A DNA stretch of 64,000 nucleotides from Shewanella hanedai (GTDB lineage: Bacteria > Pseudomonadota > Gammaproteobacteria > Enterobacterales > Shewanellaceae). Location of the stretch: NCBI RefSeq assembly GCF_007197645.1, contig NZ_VKGK01000023.1:1-64000 (forward strand), in the 5' to 3' direction. The notes below the pieces were generated by a model. The model was not told the origin of the DNA. It saw only the letters and a list, made by a program, of their open reading frames with translations, and ran no database searches. A program made the position numbers and the translations under genes. Below, in pieces: positions 44,244 to 53,097 of this stretch; the stretch's first letter is position 1, and every line of letters starts with the position of its first letter.

Positions 44244-44468
44244 CGAGAGCGAACGCTTTGAGGGCGTTCGCGGGCTCACTACGAGTACGGGAACAAGTTC
44301 CCTACTAGATCGCTTCGCTGCGAGAAAGCGAGAAAAAGCTAAGAAGCAAGCAACAACTTATCGCTTTTGACTTATCTTTTTCTCGAAGGCCGCTGGCCGC
44401 CCTCGCAGTGACAAAATCACGCTCTCGAAGGCGCTCTCAAAGACCGAAGGTCGCCCTCCAAACTATCT
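44244..44468. repeat. Short palindromic repeats downstream of GNAT gene
   Basis: GCGAACGCtttgaGGGCGTTCGC is a stem near 44249-44271 and further units contain CTCGAAGGC, CGCTGGCCG and ACCGAAGGTCG motifs. Related in style to the large repeat mosaic at 55-63 kb. No gene. Confidence 0.55.
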
Positions 44469-45836
44469 TTACGCGCAGATAGTCGTGACCTTTATCGCTA
44501 AACCGCCTTGGCTGGTTTCACGGTACTTAACATTCATATCTTTGCCTGTCTCGTACATGGTCTCAATCACTTTATCTAAGCTAACTGTAGGCTCGCTGCT
44601 ACGACGCATCGCCATACGTGATGAGTTGATAGCCTTAACAGAAGCAATCGCATTACGTTCGATACAAGGCACTTGCACTTGGCCAGCAACAGGATCACAC
44701 GTTAAGCCCAAGTTATGCTCCATGCCAATTTCTGCTGCAATACACACCTGAACAGCAGTAGCACCCATGATTTCAGCTAAACCCGCAGCCGCCATAGAAC
44801 ACGCAACACCCACTTCCCCCTGACAACCCACTTCAGCACCAGAAATAGAAGCATTACGCTTATACAGGTTACCGATAGCAGAAGCTGCTAAGTAAAAACG
44901 CGTGTATTCAGACTGAGTCATAGGCTGAACAAATTTGTCATAGTAAGCCATAACAGCAGGAATAATACCCGCGGCACCGTTAGTCGGTGAAGTCACGACA
45001 CGACCACCAGCAGCATTTTCTTCACTGACGGCTAATGCGAACATATTGACCCAATCAAGGATAGCCATAGGATCGGTCGTATGACGCTCACCGGTCACTA
45101 ACTGACGATAGAGTGCTGGTGCACGGCGAGGAACACGTAATGGTCCTGCAAGTACGCCCTCAGTTTGGCAACCACGTTCGATACCGGCCTTCATGGTATT
45201 CCAGATGGCCTCGAAGGTTTCATTGATAAACGCTTCGCTGTGGAAAGCCTTCTCATTCGCCATCATTATCGCACTGATGCTCATGCCAGTTTCTTTACAG
45301 ATAGCTAATAGATCGTCTGCGTAAGCAAATGGATAAGGCACCATCACTTCATTGGCTGCTTCTAAACCAAAATGCTCTTCATCAACAATAAAACCACCAC
45401 CAGTAGAGTAGTAAGTCTTAGAGAATACGCTTACATCACCATTCCAAGCATGAATAGACATACCATTTTCATGCAGAGGAAGCGCATAAGAATGGAAGGT
45501 CACAGAGCCTTTAGGGAAGGCAACAATCTTCGCCTCTTTTCCTAATGGTAAAGTTTCTGTCGTCTCAATTTGACGAATAAACTCAGGAATGGCCTCAATA
45601 TCTACTGTCGCAGGTAAGTTACCACCCAATCCCGTAAGGATAGCCGTATCAGTATGGTGACCTTTACCGGTAAGTGACAATGAACCATAAATATCGACAC
45701 TGACGCGTGTCACTTTAGCCATATCTCCACGTTGACGTAATTCATCAACAAACTCTTTTGCGGCCTTCATCGGCCCGACAGTGTGTGAGCTGGATGGACC
45801 AACACCTATCTTAAAAATATCAAATGCGCTAAACAT
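44469..45836 (-). CDS. sdaA: L-serine ammonia-lyase (iron-sulfur dependent)
   Basis: A 455-aa [4Fe-4S] serine deaminase giving pyruvate and ammonia. [19 protein letters not shown] (about 9-27) is the substrate loop of the beta domain; cluster cysteines are seen in [15 protein letters not shown] (about 343-357), NLGLTCDPV and VQVPCIERN. Full length as in E. coli SdaA. It follows the serine transporter gene sdaC, with a hairpin in between, so uptake and degradation of serine are encoded together. Confidence 0.95.
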   Translation of the reverse strand: MFSAFDIFKIGVGPSSSHTVGPMKAAKEFVDELRQRGDMAKVTRVSVDIYGSLSLTGKGHHTDTAILTGLGGNLPATVDIEAIPEFIRQIETTETLPLGKEAKIVAFPKGSVTFHSYALPLHENGMSIHAWNGDVSVFSKTYYSTGGGFIVDEEHFGLEAANEVMVPYPFAYADDLLAICKETGMSISAIMMANEKAFHSEAFINETFEAIWNTMKAGIERGCQTEGVLAGPLRVPRRAPALYRQLVTGERHTTDPMAILDWVNMFALAVSEENAAGGRVVTSPTNGAAGIIPAVMAYYDKFVQPMTQSEYTRFYLAASAIGNLYKRNASISGAEVGCQGEVGVACSMAAAGLAEIMGATAVQVCIAAEIGMEHNLGLTCDPVAGQVQVPCIERNAIASVKAINSSRMAMRRSSEPTVSLDKVIETMYETGKDMNVKYRETSQGGLAIKVTTICA

Positions 45837-45858
45837 AACTAATTACCTCAATAGAAAA

Positions 45859-45885
45859 GGGTCAGCACTGAATGAGTGCTGACCC
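45859..45885 (-). terminator. Hairpin between sdaC and sdaA
   Basis: GGGTCAGCACT (45859-45869) and AGTGCTGACCC (45875-45885) form an 11-bp stem; on the minus strand only TTTT follows. It may attenuate transcription from sdaC into sdaA rather than end it fully. Confidence 0.6.
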
Positions 45886-45910
45886 TAGGTAAATCTTAAA
45901 ACAGTTTTAC

Positions 45911-47182
45911 TTAAGACATCATTCCAAACAGAATGGCTGTCATTGCTAATAGACCTGCAATCACAACGAAAACGTTGCTGATACGGCCACGGTAGGCTTT
46001 AAGTGCTGGTACTTTGTAAACAGCATACATAGGCATTAGGTAAAGAATCGCAGCGATGATTGGACCACCGAGTGCTTCAATCATACCTAAGATGCTTGGG
46101 TTTATAATTGCGACACCCCAGATGGTGAAGAACATAAAGCCAAGAATGAATCTATTTACTTTCTTGTCAGATACTTCTTTCTTACTGCTACGCAACTGCT
46201 TAGTAATAATGCCCTTCAGACCTTCTGTCGCACCTAAGTAGTGACCGAAGAAAGAAGATACGATTGCAATCACAGCAATGATAGGACCAAAGTAGCTTAC
46301 AAAACCACTTGCATGCACGTTAGCAAGGTAAGACAGAATTGGTAAGTTTTGCGCTTTAGATTCTGCAAGTTGTGCTGGGCTTAATGAAAGCACACAAGAG
46401 AATACAAACAGCATAACAAAACCAACTAACATCATACTCGTGTTACGTAGTATCACATCGGCTTTCTTAGACGCATTAACGCCATGCTCACGTTTCAATG
46501 CAACAGAGAACTGTGAGATTGCTGGAGAATGGTTAAATGCGAAGACCAATACTGGAATAGTTAACCAAACAGTGCCTAAGAATTCACCTGCTGATGGCAC
46601 CTGAGACAAGGCGTCCATTTTCCAGCTTGGAATAAGGTACAAAGACATAAAAGCAAGAATAGCCACTAGTGGGTAAACTAGGAACTGAGTCACTTTCAAC
46701 ATGATCTTTTCGCCAGAAACCATCACTGACATCATGCCTAAAATTAGCAAGCCAGATAGAATCCAACGTGGTGGCGATGCCATACCAAGTTGGTTAACGA
46801 TGAAACTGTCGATAGTGTTAGTAATACCCACACCATAGATCAATACGATTGGGTAGATAGCAAAGAAATACAACAATGTGATCGCTTTACCTGCGCCAAC
46901 ACCAAAATACTCTTCAACTACGTGAGTAATGTCGCTGCCTGGCTTCTGTGAAGAACAGACAAAACGAGATAGACCACGATGCGCTAAATAGGTCATAGGA
47001 CCAATAATTATCGCCATCATCACTAGTGGCCAGAATCCGCCCATACCAGCATTGATAGGTAGGAAAAGAATACCTGCACCAACAGCGGTACCAAATAAAC
47101 TTAACATCCAAGTTGTATCTTGACGTGTCCAACCCTGACGGCCAGATGTTTCTACTTGGGTTTTCATCACTTCTTCTTGCAT
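45911..47182 (-). CDS. sdaC: Serine transporter SdaC (HAAAP family)
   Basis: A 423-aa inner-membrane H+/serine symporter with about 11 hydrophobic segments. [24 protein letters not shown] (about 22-45) contains the unwound [12 protein letters not shown] of TM1; [16 protein letters not shown] is the TM6 signature of HAAAP carriers. AAAGGT lies 6 nt before ATG 47182; an ATG six codons downstream is the alternative. First gene of the sdaC-sdaA unit, behind a long leader with CRP-like sites. Confidence 0.93.
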   Translation of the reverse strand: MQEEVMKTQVETSGRQGWTRQDTTWMLSLFGTAVGAGILFLPINAGMGGFWPLVMMAIIIGPMTYLAHRGLSRFVCSSQKPGSDITHVVEEYFGVGAGKAITLLYFFAIYPIVLIYGVGITNTIDSFIVNQLGMASPPRWILSGLLILGMMSVMVSGEKIMLKVTQFLVYPLVAILAFMSLYLIPSWKMDALSQVPSAGEFLGTVWLTIPVLVFAFNHSPAISQFSVALKREHGVNASKKADVILRNTSMMLVGFVMLFVFSCVLSLSPAQLAESKAQNLPILSYLANVHASGFVSYFGPIIAVIAIVSSFFGHYLGATEGLKGIITKQLRSSKKEVSDKKVNRFILGFMFFTIWGVAIINPSILGMIEALGGPIIAAILYLMPMYAVYKVPALKAYRGRISNVFVVIAGLLAMTAILFGMMS

Positions 47183-47359
47183 AAATTTACCTTTGAGGTG
47201 CTAATGGCACCTTTGGTTTTGATGGTACAAACATAGACTGTGTAGTTACGGGTTAGCCCCACAGTAAGAGCAGAATTCGCGGTCAGAATATAGATTTAGA
47301 ACATCAAAAAGTTGATCTAGCGCGTGGTTTTGAAATTGAATTTCAGAACAAGTGAGCAA

Positions 47360-47375
47360 CGTGATCTTGCTCACA
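47360..47375. promoter_or_regulatory. CRP-like site upstream of sdaC
   Basis: CGTGATCTTGCTCACA fits TGTGA-N6-TCACA with one mismatch in 10 conserved bases. It lies 178 nt upstream of the sdaC start. CRP control of serine use is established in enterics. Confidence 0.6.
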
Positions 47376-47559
47376 GTTGTTGTGTGGTAAATTTTCATAA
47401 GGACTCAATCAAAGTAACCAGATTGAACCTAAAACAAACATTACCATTACATAAATTACCTAAAGGTGATATTCAAAATCACACAACAAAAAACGCACAC
47501 TCGCGCAATGTCACAAAAATACTCAGTAACGAGACATTAACCCACAAAGCAAACAAAAA

Positions 47560-47582
47560 ATTTGAACTAGATCACAATCGAA
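47560..47582. promoter_or_regulatory. Second CRP-like site
   Basis: TTTGAACTAGATCACA near 47562-47577 has a good right half (TAGATCACA) and a weaker left half. It lies between the divergent sdaC and yjjX, about 255 nt upstream of yjjX. The rest of 47183-47832 is AT-rich and holds no gene. Confidence 0.4.
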
Positions 47583-47832
47583 TCCACTAAATGAACTCAG
47601 ATCTTTAGTAATTCAAACTGTCATCAATAAAACTAAGATCGCTTATTAAGCTCAATAGCCGACCAATCTTTAGAGGTTGGTTAACATAAATGACCTATTT
47701 ACTCATGTAAAAATTAGGGGGATCAAAAAGATAACGAATATCGTTTATCTTCTAATCGCATCAGGTTGCAAATTGCAGATAAGCGGGAGACACTGCTTAA
47801 AATAAAATCGTAAATCCAATAAAAAATCCCCT

Positions 47833-48396
47833 ATGCCAATGTTAACTAAACTAAAAGAAATTCACGTAGTGGTTGGTTCAACCAATCCAGTCAAAGTTCA
47901 GGCTGCAAAGTCAGCTTTAGAACAACTTTTTCCACACTCTGACATTCATTGTCATGGCTGTCATGCGCCCTCGGGCGTCGCTGATCAACCGATGACAGCA
48001 CCAGAAACACTTCAAGGTGCAATAAACAGGGTTGAGTACTGTCAATCAGCGCCCGAAATTGAAAAAGCTGACCTTTATATTGCGATTGAGGGCGGAGTCG
48101 ATAACTTCGCCTATGGTCCAGCCACCTTTGCTTATGTCGTGATAGCGCATCAGAGTCAACGTTTAGTCGGCCGTAGCGCACTCCTCCCGCTTCCTCCCAT
48201 TATTTATAGCGCCTTAAATGAAGGTGAGGAGTTAGGTGATGTGATGGACAGGCTTTTCAACACCAAAAATATCAAACAGCAAGGCGGAGCCATTGGACTC
48301 TTGACGCGAGGGGCGGCAACCCGAGAAAGTACTTATACGCAAGCACTTATCTTAGCCATGGCGCCACTACTCAATGATGAGTTATACCGACGTTAG
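47833..48396 (+). CDS. yjjX: Inosine/xanthosine triphosphatase YjjX
   Basis: A 187-aa house-cleaning NTPase that hydrolyses ITP and XTP. VVVGSTNPVKVQAA (about 11-24) and SGVADQPMT(A)PETLQGAINR (about 49-67) match the family; AIEGGVDNFAYG holds the catalytic acidic residues. A second ATG two codons later (47839) is also a possible start. Length slightly above E. coli YjjX. Divergent from sdaC. Confidence 0.92.
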   Translation: MPMLTKLKEIHVVVGSTNPVKVQAAKSALEQLFPHSDIHCHGCHAPSGVADQPMTAPETLQGAINRVEYCQSAPEIEKADLYIAIEGGVDNFAYGPATFAYVVIAHQSQRLVGRSALLPLPPIIYSALNEGEELGDVMDRLFNTKNIKQQGGAIGLLTRGAATRESTYTQALILAMAPLLNDELYRR

Positions 48397-48515
48397 GTAT
48401 ATACCCAAGTGACTTGCAATTTAGTTTAATCCGCTCTAGGTTATACCTGACTCTTTAGATGTTAGTCGCACCTAATTCTTATCTTTAAGAATCAATCATA
48501 ATCGAGGGCGTTAGA

Positions 48516-49490
48516 TTGGCATTTATTGGTCGTAACAATGATATTGAAACAAGTGAACAGGGCGAACGCTGTTGTAAAACCAACGCTAGAGATGGTCTCA
48601 GAAAAGTATCTCGACACATTGTCAGACAATTAGGCATGCTCAACTCAGCCTTTGGCGACCTCCCCTTATCTCCAGCTCAAGCTCATACACTAATCGAACT
48701 AGGCAATGAAGCGGTTTCAATAAAGCAACTTTCACTGAGCCTGAATATCGATAAATCAAATGCCAGCCGTGCGGTCACTCATCTTGTCGAAAAAGGCTTT
48801 GCGTACACCCAAAGCAACCCAAAAGATACCAGAAGCTTACTTGCCCACTTAACTCCCCAAGGGAAAAAGCTACTGCAAAAACTCCATCATCAGCAAAACG
48901 TCATGTTTGATGAAATCCTATGTCAACTCTCACCAGAAGAAGCCACCAATATTGAATCTGCTATTTCAGCTTACAATAAAGCCATCTGTCGTACCCAAGC
49001 TCAACAAGGCTGTACCATCAGAGAGATAACCGCTGCAGATGATGTTGCAATCGCAGAGCTCATAAGAGAGGTCTCAGCTGAATATGGGTTGACTGCGGAT
49101 AAAGGCTACAGTGTTGCCGATCCCAGTCTTGAGACCACCAGCAAACAATATAACGCCTCAGGCTCATGTTATTGGATCATAGAGCTCGATGGGATAATAC
49201 TCGGCGGGGCTGGAATCGCCCCATTAGGCAGTGAACAAGGTGTCTGTGAACTTCAAAAAATGTACTTCAGTAAACAGTTAAGAGGTAAAGGATTTGCAAA
49301 GCGCATGGCGTACCTCGCCCTCAACTATGCACGAGAGCAGGAATACCAAGCCTGTTACCTTGAAACCACGGCCTGCCTGAAAGAGGCGATTAGCTTATAT
49401 GAAGCTATCGGTTTCGAACATATTTCAAAGCACTTAGGTGATACAGGCCACGACGCCTGTGAGTTACCTATGTTGTTAAAACTGAAATAG
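48516..49490 (+). CDS. MarR regulator fused to a GNAT acetyltransferase
   Basis: A 324-aa two-domain protein. Residues about 20-155 are a MarR winged helix (SIKQLSLSLNIDKSNASRAVTHL, then the wing SNPKDTRSLLAHLTPQGKKL); residues about 165-324 are a GNAT domain (CELQKMYFSKQLRGKGFAKRM, CYLETTACLKEAISLYEAIGFE). TTG 48516 is the start given by the frame, preceded by GAGGG. MarR-GNAT fusions are a known class whose ligand or substrate is mostly unknown. It is upstream of tas but separated by 113 bp. Confidence 0.85.
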   Translation: MAFIGRNNDIETSEQGERCCKTNARDGLRKVSRHIVRQLGMLNSAFGDLPLSPAQAHTLIELGNEAVSIKQLSLSLNIDKSNASRAVTHLVEKGFAYTQSNPKDTRSLLAHLTPQGKKLLQKLHHQQNVMFDEILCQLSPEEATNIESAISAYNKAICRTQAQQGCTIREITAADDVAIAELIREVSAEYGLTADKGYSVADPSLETTSKQYNASGSCYWIIELDGIILGGAGIAPLGSEQGVCELQKMYFSKQLRGKGFAKRMAYLALNYAREQEYQACYLETTACLKEAISLYEAIGFEHISKHLGDTGHDACELPMLLKLK

Positions 49491-49603
49491 TTACCCTATA
49501 ATCCTCTCGATCACAGTGCCTTGTTTTATATAGATCATTTCCCCCTAGTCTTTTTTCTAAAAGCTTGCTAGCCTCAAAGCAATGACATTACAGTGGAGAT
49601 TTT

Positions 49604-50647
49604 ATGGAATATCGCCGAATACCACATTCCAACCTTGAAGTAAGTGAACTCTGTTTAGGCACCATGACTTGGGGTGAACAGAATACGCAGTCAGAAGCCT
49701 TTGCCCAACTTGATTACGCCATCGATCAAGGCGTCAATTTTATTGACACTGCCGAGATGTACCCTGTGCCTCCCAAAGCTGAAACTCAGGGCGCCACAGA
49801 ACGCATTTTAGGTAATTATTTAAAGAAGACTGGTCATCGTGACAACTTGGTCATCGCCACTAAGGTTTCAGCGCCTGGCGGTAAAGGCGATTACATCCGC
49901 CCCAATATGGCCTTGGACTGGTGCAATATACATGAAGCTGTCGATGCCTCACTGGAACGATTACAGATAGAAACCATCGATCTTTACCAGCTTCATTGGC
50001 CTGACAGAAACACCAACTTCTTCGGTGAACTCTCCTATCAGCAGATCGATGACAACGAAACACTCACCCCGATTATCGATACCCTTGAAGCCCTTGCTTC
50101 ACTGCAAAAAGAGGGCAAAATCCGCTACATCGGCGTCTCCAATGAAACCCCTTGGGGATTGATGAAATACCTGCAGCTTGCCGAAAAACATGGCCTGCCT
50201 CGAGTCATTAGCGTTCAAAATCCCTATAACCTGCTTAATCGCAGTTTTGAAGTCGGCATGGCAGAGATAAGCCACCGTGAAGAAACGCCGCTACTTGCGT
50301 ACTCTCCATTGGCCTTTGGTGCACTCACAGGCAAGTACTTAGACGACCAATGGCCTGAAGGCGCGCGTCTCACACTTTTTAAACGTTTTGCCCGTTATAC
50401 CGGGACTCAACTCGCCCTTGATGCCACTAAGGCTTATGTTGACTTAGCCCGTGAGTTCAAACTTAGCCCAACGCAGATGTCACTCGCTTTCGTCAATTCA
50501 CGTAAGTTCGTGGTTTCAAATATCATAGGGGCAACCAACCTTGAGCAACTCAAAGAGAATATTGACAGCATTAACGTCACTATCTCACCAGAGTTGATAA
50601 AGCGTCTCGACGAGCTGGCACTGATTTACCGCCTGCCTTGCCCATAA
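49604..50647 (+). CDS. tas: NADP(H)-dependent aldo-keto reductase Tas
   Basis: A 347-aa TIM-barrel oxidoreductase. LCLGTMTWGEQN near the N-terminus, the catalytic tetrad Asp (FIDTAEMYP with Tyr), Lys (LVIATKVS) and His (LYQLHWPDR), and YIGVSNETPWG fit Tas closely, including the AETQGATERILG insertion. Length equals E. coli Tas (346). Followed by a strong terminator, so it ends a transcript before csdA. Confidence 0.93.
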   Translation: MEYRRIPHSNLEVSELCLGTMTWGEQNTQSEAFAQLDYAIDQGVNFIDTAEMYPVPPKAETQGATERILGNYLKKTGHRDNLVIATKVSAPGGKGDYIRPNMALDWCNIHEAVDASLERLQIETIDLYQLHWPDRNTNFFGELSYQQIDDNETLTPIIDTLEALASLQKEGKIRYIGVSNETPWGLMKYLQLAEKHGLPRVISVQNPYNLLNRSFEVGMAEISHREETPLLAYSPLAFGALTGKYLDDQWPEGARLTLFKRFARYTGTQLALDATKAYVDLAREFKLSPTQMSLAFVNSRKFVVSNIIGATNLEQLKENIDSINVTISPELIKRLDELALIYRLPCP

Positions 50648-50702
50648 GCTAATAGACTCATAAGCGCATAAACGTGCTTTAGCAGTAAAAGCCGCTTGCA
50701 AT

Positions 50703-50743
50703 AGGCGATAAGATCTCCCAAGATCTTATCGCCTTATTTTTTT
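50703..50743 (+). terminator. Terminator after tas
   Basis: AGGCGATAAGATCT (50703-50716), loop CCCA, AGATCTTATCGCCT (50721-50734), then T-rich sequence. A perfect 14-bp stem. Confidence 0.93.
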
Positions 50744-50767
50744 GTCATAAACAATCGGACCCTAATC

Positions 50768-51979
50768 ATGGACTTTTCCCAGCTGCGCGCTCAATTCCCC
50801 ACACTAGAGCAGACTTTAGCAGGCTACCCACTGTGCTACTTAGACACTGCGGCCACCAGCCAAAAGCCTAAGCAAGTCATCGCAGCCATGACCCGATATT
50901 ATGAAACAGATAATGCCAATGTTCATCGAGCTGCACACCAGCTTTCATCAAGAGCCACCAGCCAATATGAAGCAGTGCGTGACAGCCTGACCTATTTTAT
51001 CCATGCTAAGCAGCGTGAAGAGATCATCTTTACCCACGGCACCACAGAATCAATCAACATGGTCGCGCACGGCTTAACCGGGCAGATTAAAGCCGGTGAT
51101 CTCATATTGATCGACACCGCAGCCCATCATGCCAATATCGTGCCTTGGCAAGAACTCGCCAAACGCACGGGAGCCATCATCAAGCCCATCCCGCTAACCG
51201 AGGAATGTCGACTTGATGAAGCCGCTTTCGATGCCCTTTTACTAGAAAAGCCAGCGATTGTGGCACTCAGTCATGTTTCCAACGCGCTAGGTACACTCAA
51301 TCCTGTCAGCGATCTGGTCGCTCGCGCTAAACGCGCTGGCGCACTGACCTTAGTCGACGGCGCACAGGCTATCGCGCATCTCGAGGTAAATGTACAAGCG
51401 TTGGATTGTGATTTTTATGTCTTCTCCGCCCACAAAATGTATGGCCCCACTGGTGTTGGGGTTCTCTACGGACGCTTTGACATATTGGACACCCTCGCAC
51501 CGCTTATCACTGGCGGAGAGATGATTAAAACAGTGAGCTTTGAGGCAACTCAATTTAATCTGCTTCCCAATCGACTCGAAGCCGGTACGCCGCCAATTGC
51601 AGAGGTTATCGGATTAGGTGCGGCGATTGATTTTATCAACGCCCTCCCAAGAGCCGACATTGCCAAGCAAGAAGCTGAACTTCTTCACTACTTGCAAACC
51701 CAGCTCAAACAGTTAGGTGACATCACCCTTTATGGCGCCAATGACAACAATATCGGCGCCGTGGCATTTAACCTTGCCGATGAACATCATCAAGATGTCG
51801 GCATTCTTCTCGATCAACAAGGTATTGCAGTACGATGTGGTCATCACTGCGCTATGCCGTTAATGCAAAGCTTAGGGATCAAGGGCTGTTGCCGCGCATC
51901 ACTGGGAATATATAGCAGTAAAGAGGATATCGACCGTTTTATCGACGCGCTGAAATCAGTAAAAGATATGTTGTTGTAA
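50768..51979 (+). CDS. csdA: Cysteine desulfurase CsdA
   Basis: A 403-aa PLP enzyme taking sulfur from cysteine. The PLP lysine lies in FSAHKMYGPTGVG (about residue 223) and the persulfide Cys in VRCGHHCAMP (about residue 361); LDTAATSQKPKQV at the N-terminus is typical. Pairing with csdE downstream separates it from sufS. The spacer to csdE contains (AGGTTCT)-like repeats and a solo MITE end, so co-transcription is likely but the leader of csdE is interrupted. Confidence 0.93.
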   Translation: MDFSQLRAQFPTLEQTLAGYPLCYLDTAATSQKPKQVIAAMTRYYETDNANVHRAAHQLSSRATSQYEAVRDSLTYFIHAKQREEIIFTHGTTESINMVAHGLTGQIKAGDLILIDTAAHHANIVPWQELAKRTGAIIKPIPLTEECRLDEAAFDALLLEKPAIVALSHVSNALGTLNPVSDLVARAKRAGALTLVDGAQAIAHLEVNVQALDCDFYVFSAHKMYGPTGVGVLYGRFDILDTLAPLITGGEMIKTVSFEATQFNLLPNRLEAGTPPIAEVIGLGAAIDFINALPRADIAKQEAELLHYLQTQLKQLGDITLYGANDNNIGAVAFNLADEHHQDVGILLDQQGIAVRCGHHCAMPLMQSLGIKGCCRASLGIYSSKEDIDRFIDALKSVKDMLL

Positions 51980-51994
51980 AAGAAGGTTCGAGGA

Positions 51995-52065
51995 AGAGAA
52001 GGTTCTAGGTTCTAGGTGCTAGGAAAGGCTAAGACGGCAAAGCTAATACCAATCAATATAAGAAG
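51995..52065. repeat. GGTTCTAGG repeats and solo MITE end in the csdA-csdE spacer
   Basis: AGGTTCTAGGTTCTAGGTGC (about 52002-52021) is a short tandem repeat. TACCAATCAATATAAGAAG at 52047-52065 equals the first 19 bases of MITE copy 2, but neither the interior nor the other end follows. Confidence 0.6.
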
Positions 52066-52114
52066 CCAAACGCGGTTTTATTTTAATATAGTAAACATTC
52101 AAATTAGGTCGAAT

Positions 52115-52555
52115 ATGAGTCAAGTACCACAACCCACTACAGAGAGTTTTTTAGCGCTTGAGCTTAACAGCTCTGACATATTGCCTCTATTTGAAAATGC
52201 CAACAATTGGCAAGAGCGCTATCGTCAAATCATGTTATTGGGCAAAACCCTGCCAAAACTTGATGAAGCCTATCGCGTTGAATCAGCTCAGGTTAGAGGC
52301 TGTGAAAGCAATGCTTGGCTTTATCATAGTGCAATCGAAGGTAAACACTATTTTATTGCCGACAGCGATGCACGCATCGTGAAAGGGCTCATCGGCCTGT
52401 TATTGACCGCTTGTCACGGCAAGACCTCAGCAGAGATTGCCGGATTTGATATTGAGGGTTATTTCGATATGTTAGGGCTAACGGGACAGTTAAGCCCCTC
52501 ACGCACTAATGGGTTGTTTGCCTTAGCTAAGGCAATTAAAGCTTTTGCAGCTTAA
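52115..52555 (+). CDS. csdE: Sulfur acceptor CsdE (SufE-like)
   Basis: A 146-aa SufE-fold protein that accepts sulfur from CsdA. The acceptor cysteine is Cys63 in QVRGCESNAWL; NWQERYRQIMLLGKTLP is the family's N-terminal part. ATG 52115 is chosen because it starts the conserved region; the frame from 52016 runs through repeats and the MITE end. Complete length. Confidence 0.92.
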   Translation: MSQVPQPTTESFLALELNSSDILPLFENANNWQERYRQIMLLGKTLPKLDEAYRVESAQVRGCESNAWLYHSAIEGKHYFIADSDARIVKGLIGLLLTACHGKTSAEIAGFDIEGYFDMLGLTGQLSPSRTNGLFALAKAIKAFAA

Positions 52556-53097
52556 TTTGACTGGTTTGGTATTTATTGAGTTTGCTAGATACCAAAGCTA
52601 CATTGTTATCTAACGCCTCCCCGGCGAGGAATGTGCAGACACTTCAGTAGAACGCTACAAGTACAATCCCTGTAAGCTCGACGGTGGCATCCATGCCACC
52701 AACGTCTACAGCTGTATCTACACTGGATTCTGACAAGCAAGCTACCCCGTATCATTCTTCATAATAAAGGCCCAAGTCAGATAAGTTAAAACCTAGTAAG
52801 AAATAGCTCAAAAACAAAAGGTATGACTGCCCTGTCTTTTATTTTTGGAATAGATAAGAGTTATGCCTATCCTACTTTTCTCGCGGAATTCATCAGAGGC
52901 GCAAGCTAAAGCTCGTTAAGCCCGTCTCTCCCATTAACAAAAAGGTCAGCACTATCGCTTAAAGCGAAAAGAGTCTATCAATTAGCAGTATGCGAAGAGA
53001 CGCAAAATGTAGAAAAGCTAAGACCAAATAGCCTTAGCTATGAGAGTGTTGTCTTGACACACCGCGAGCGTCCATATATGCCCTCTCTATTGTTTTT
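52556..53097. repeat. Repeat-bearing intergenic region
   Basis: No gene in 540 bp. It contains GGTGGCATCCATGCCACC (about 52683-52700), a palindrome also echoed by CACATCCATGTGG elsewhere, and the phrase ATGACTGCCCTGTCTTTT (about 52824), which recurs in variant form near 55876 and 57068. Start of the accessory right part of the window. Confidence 0.5.
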
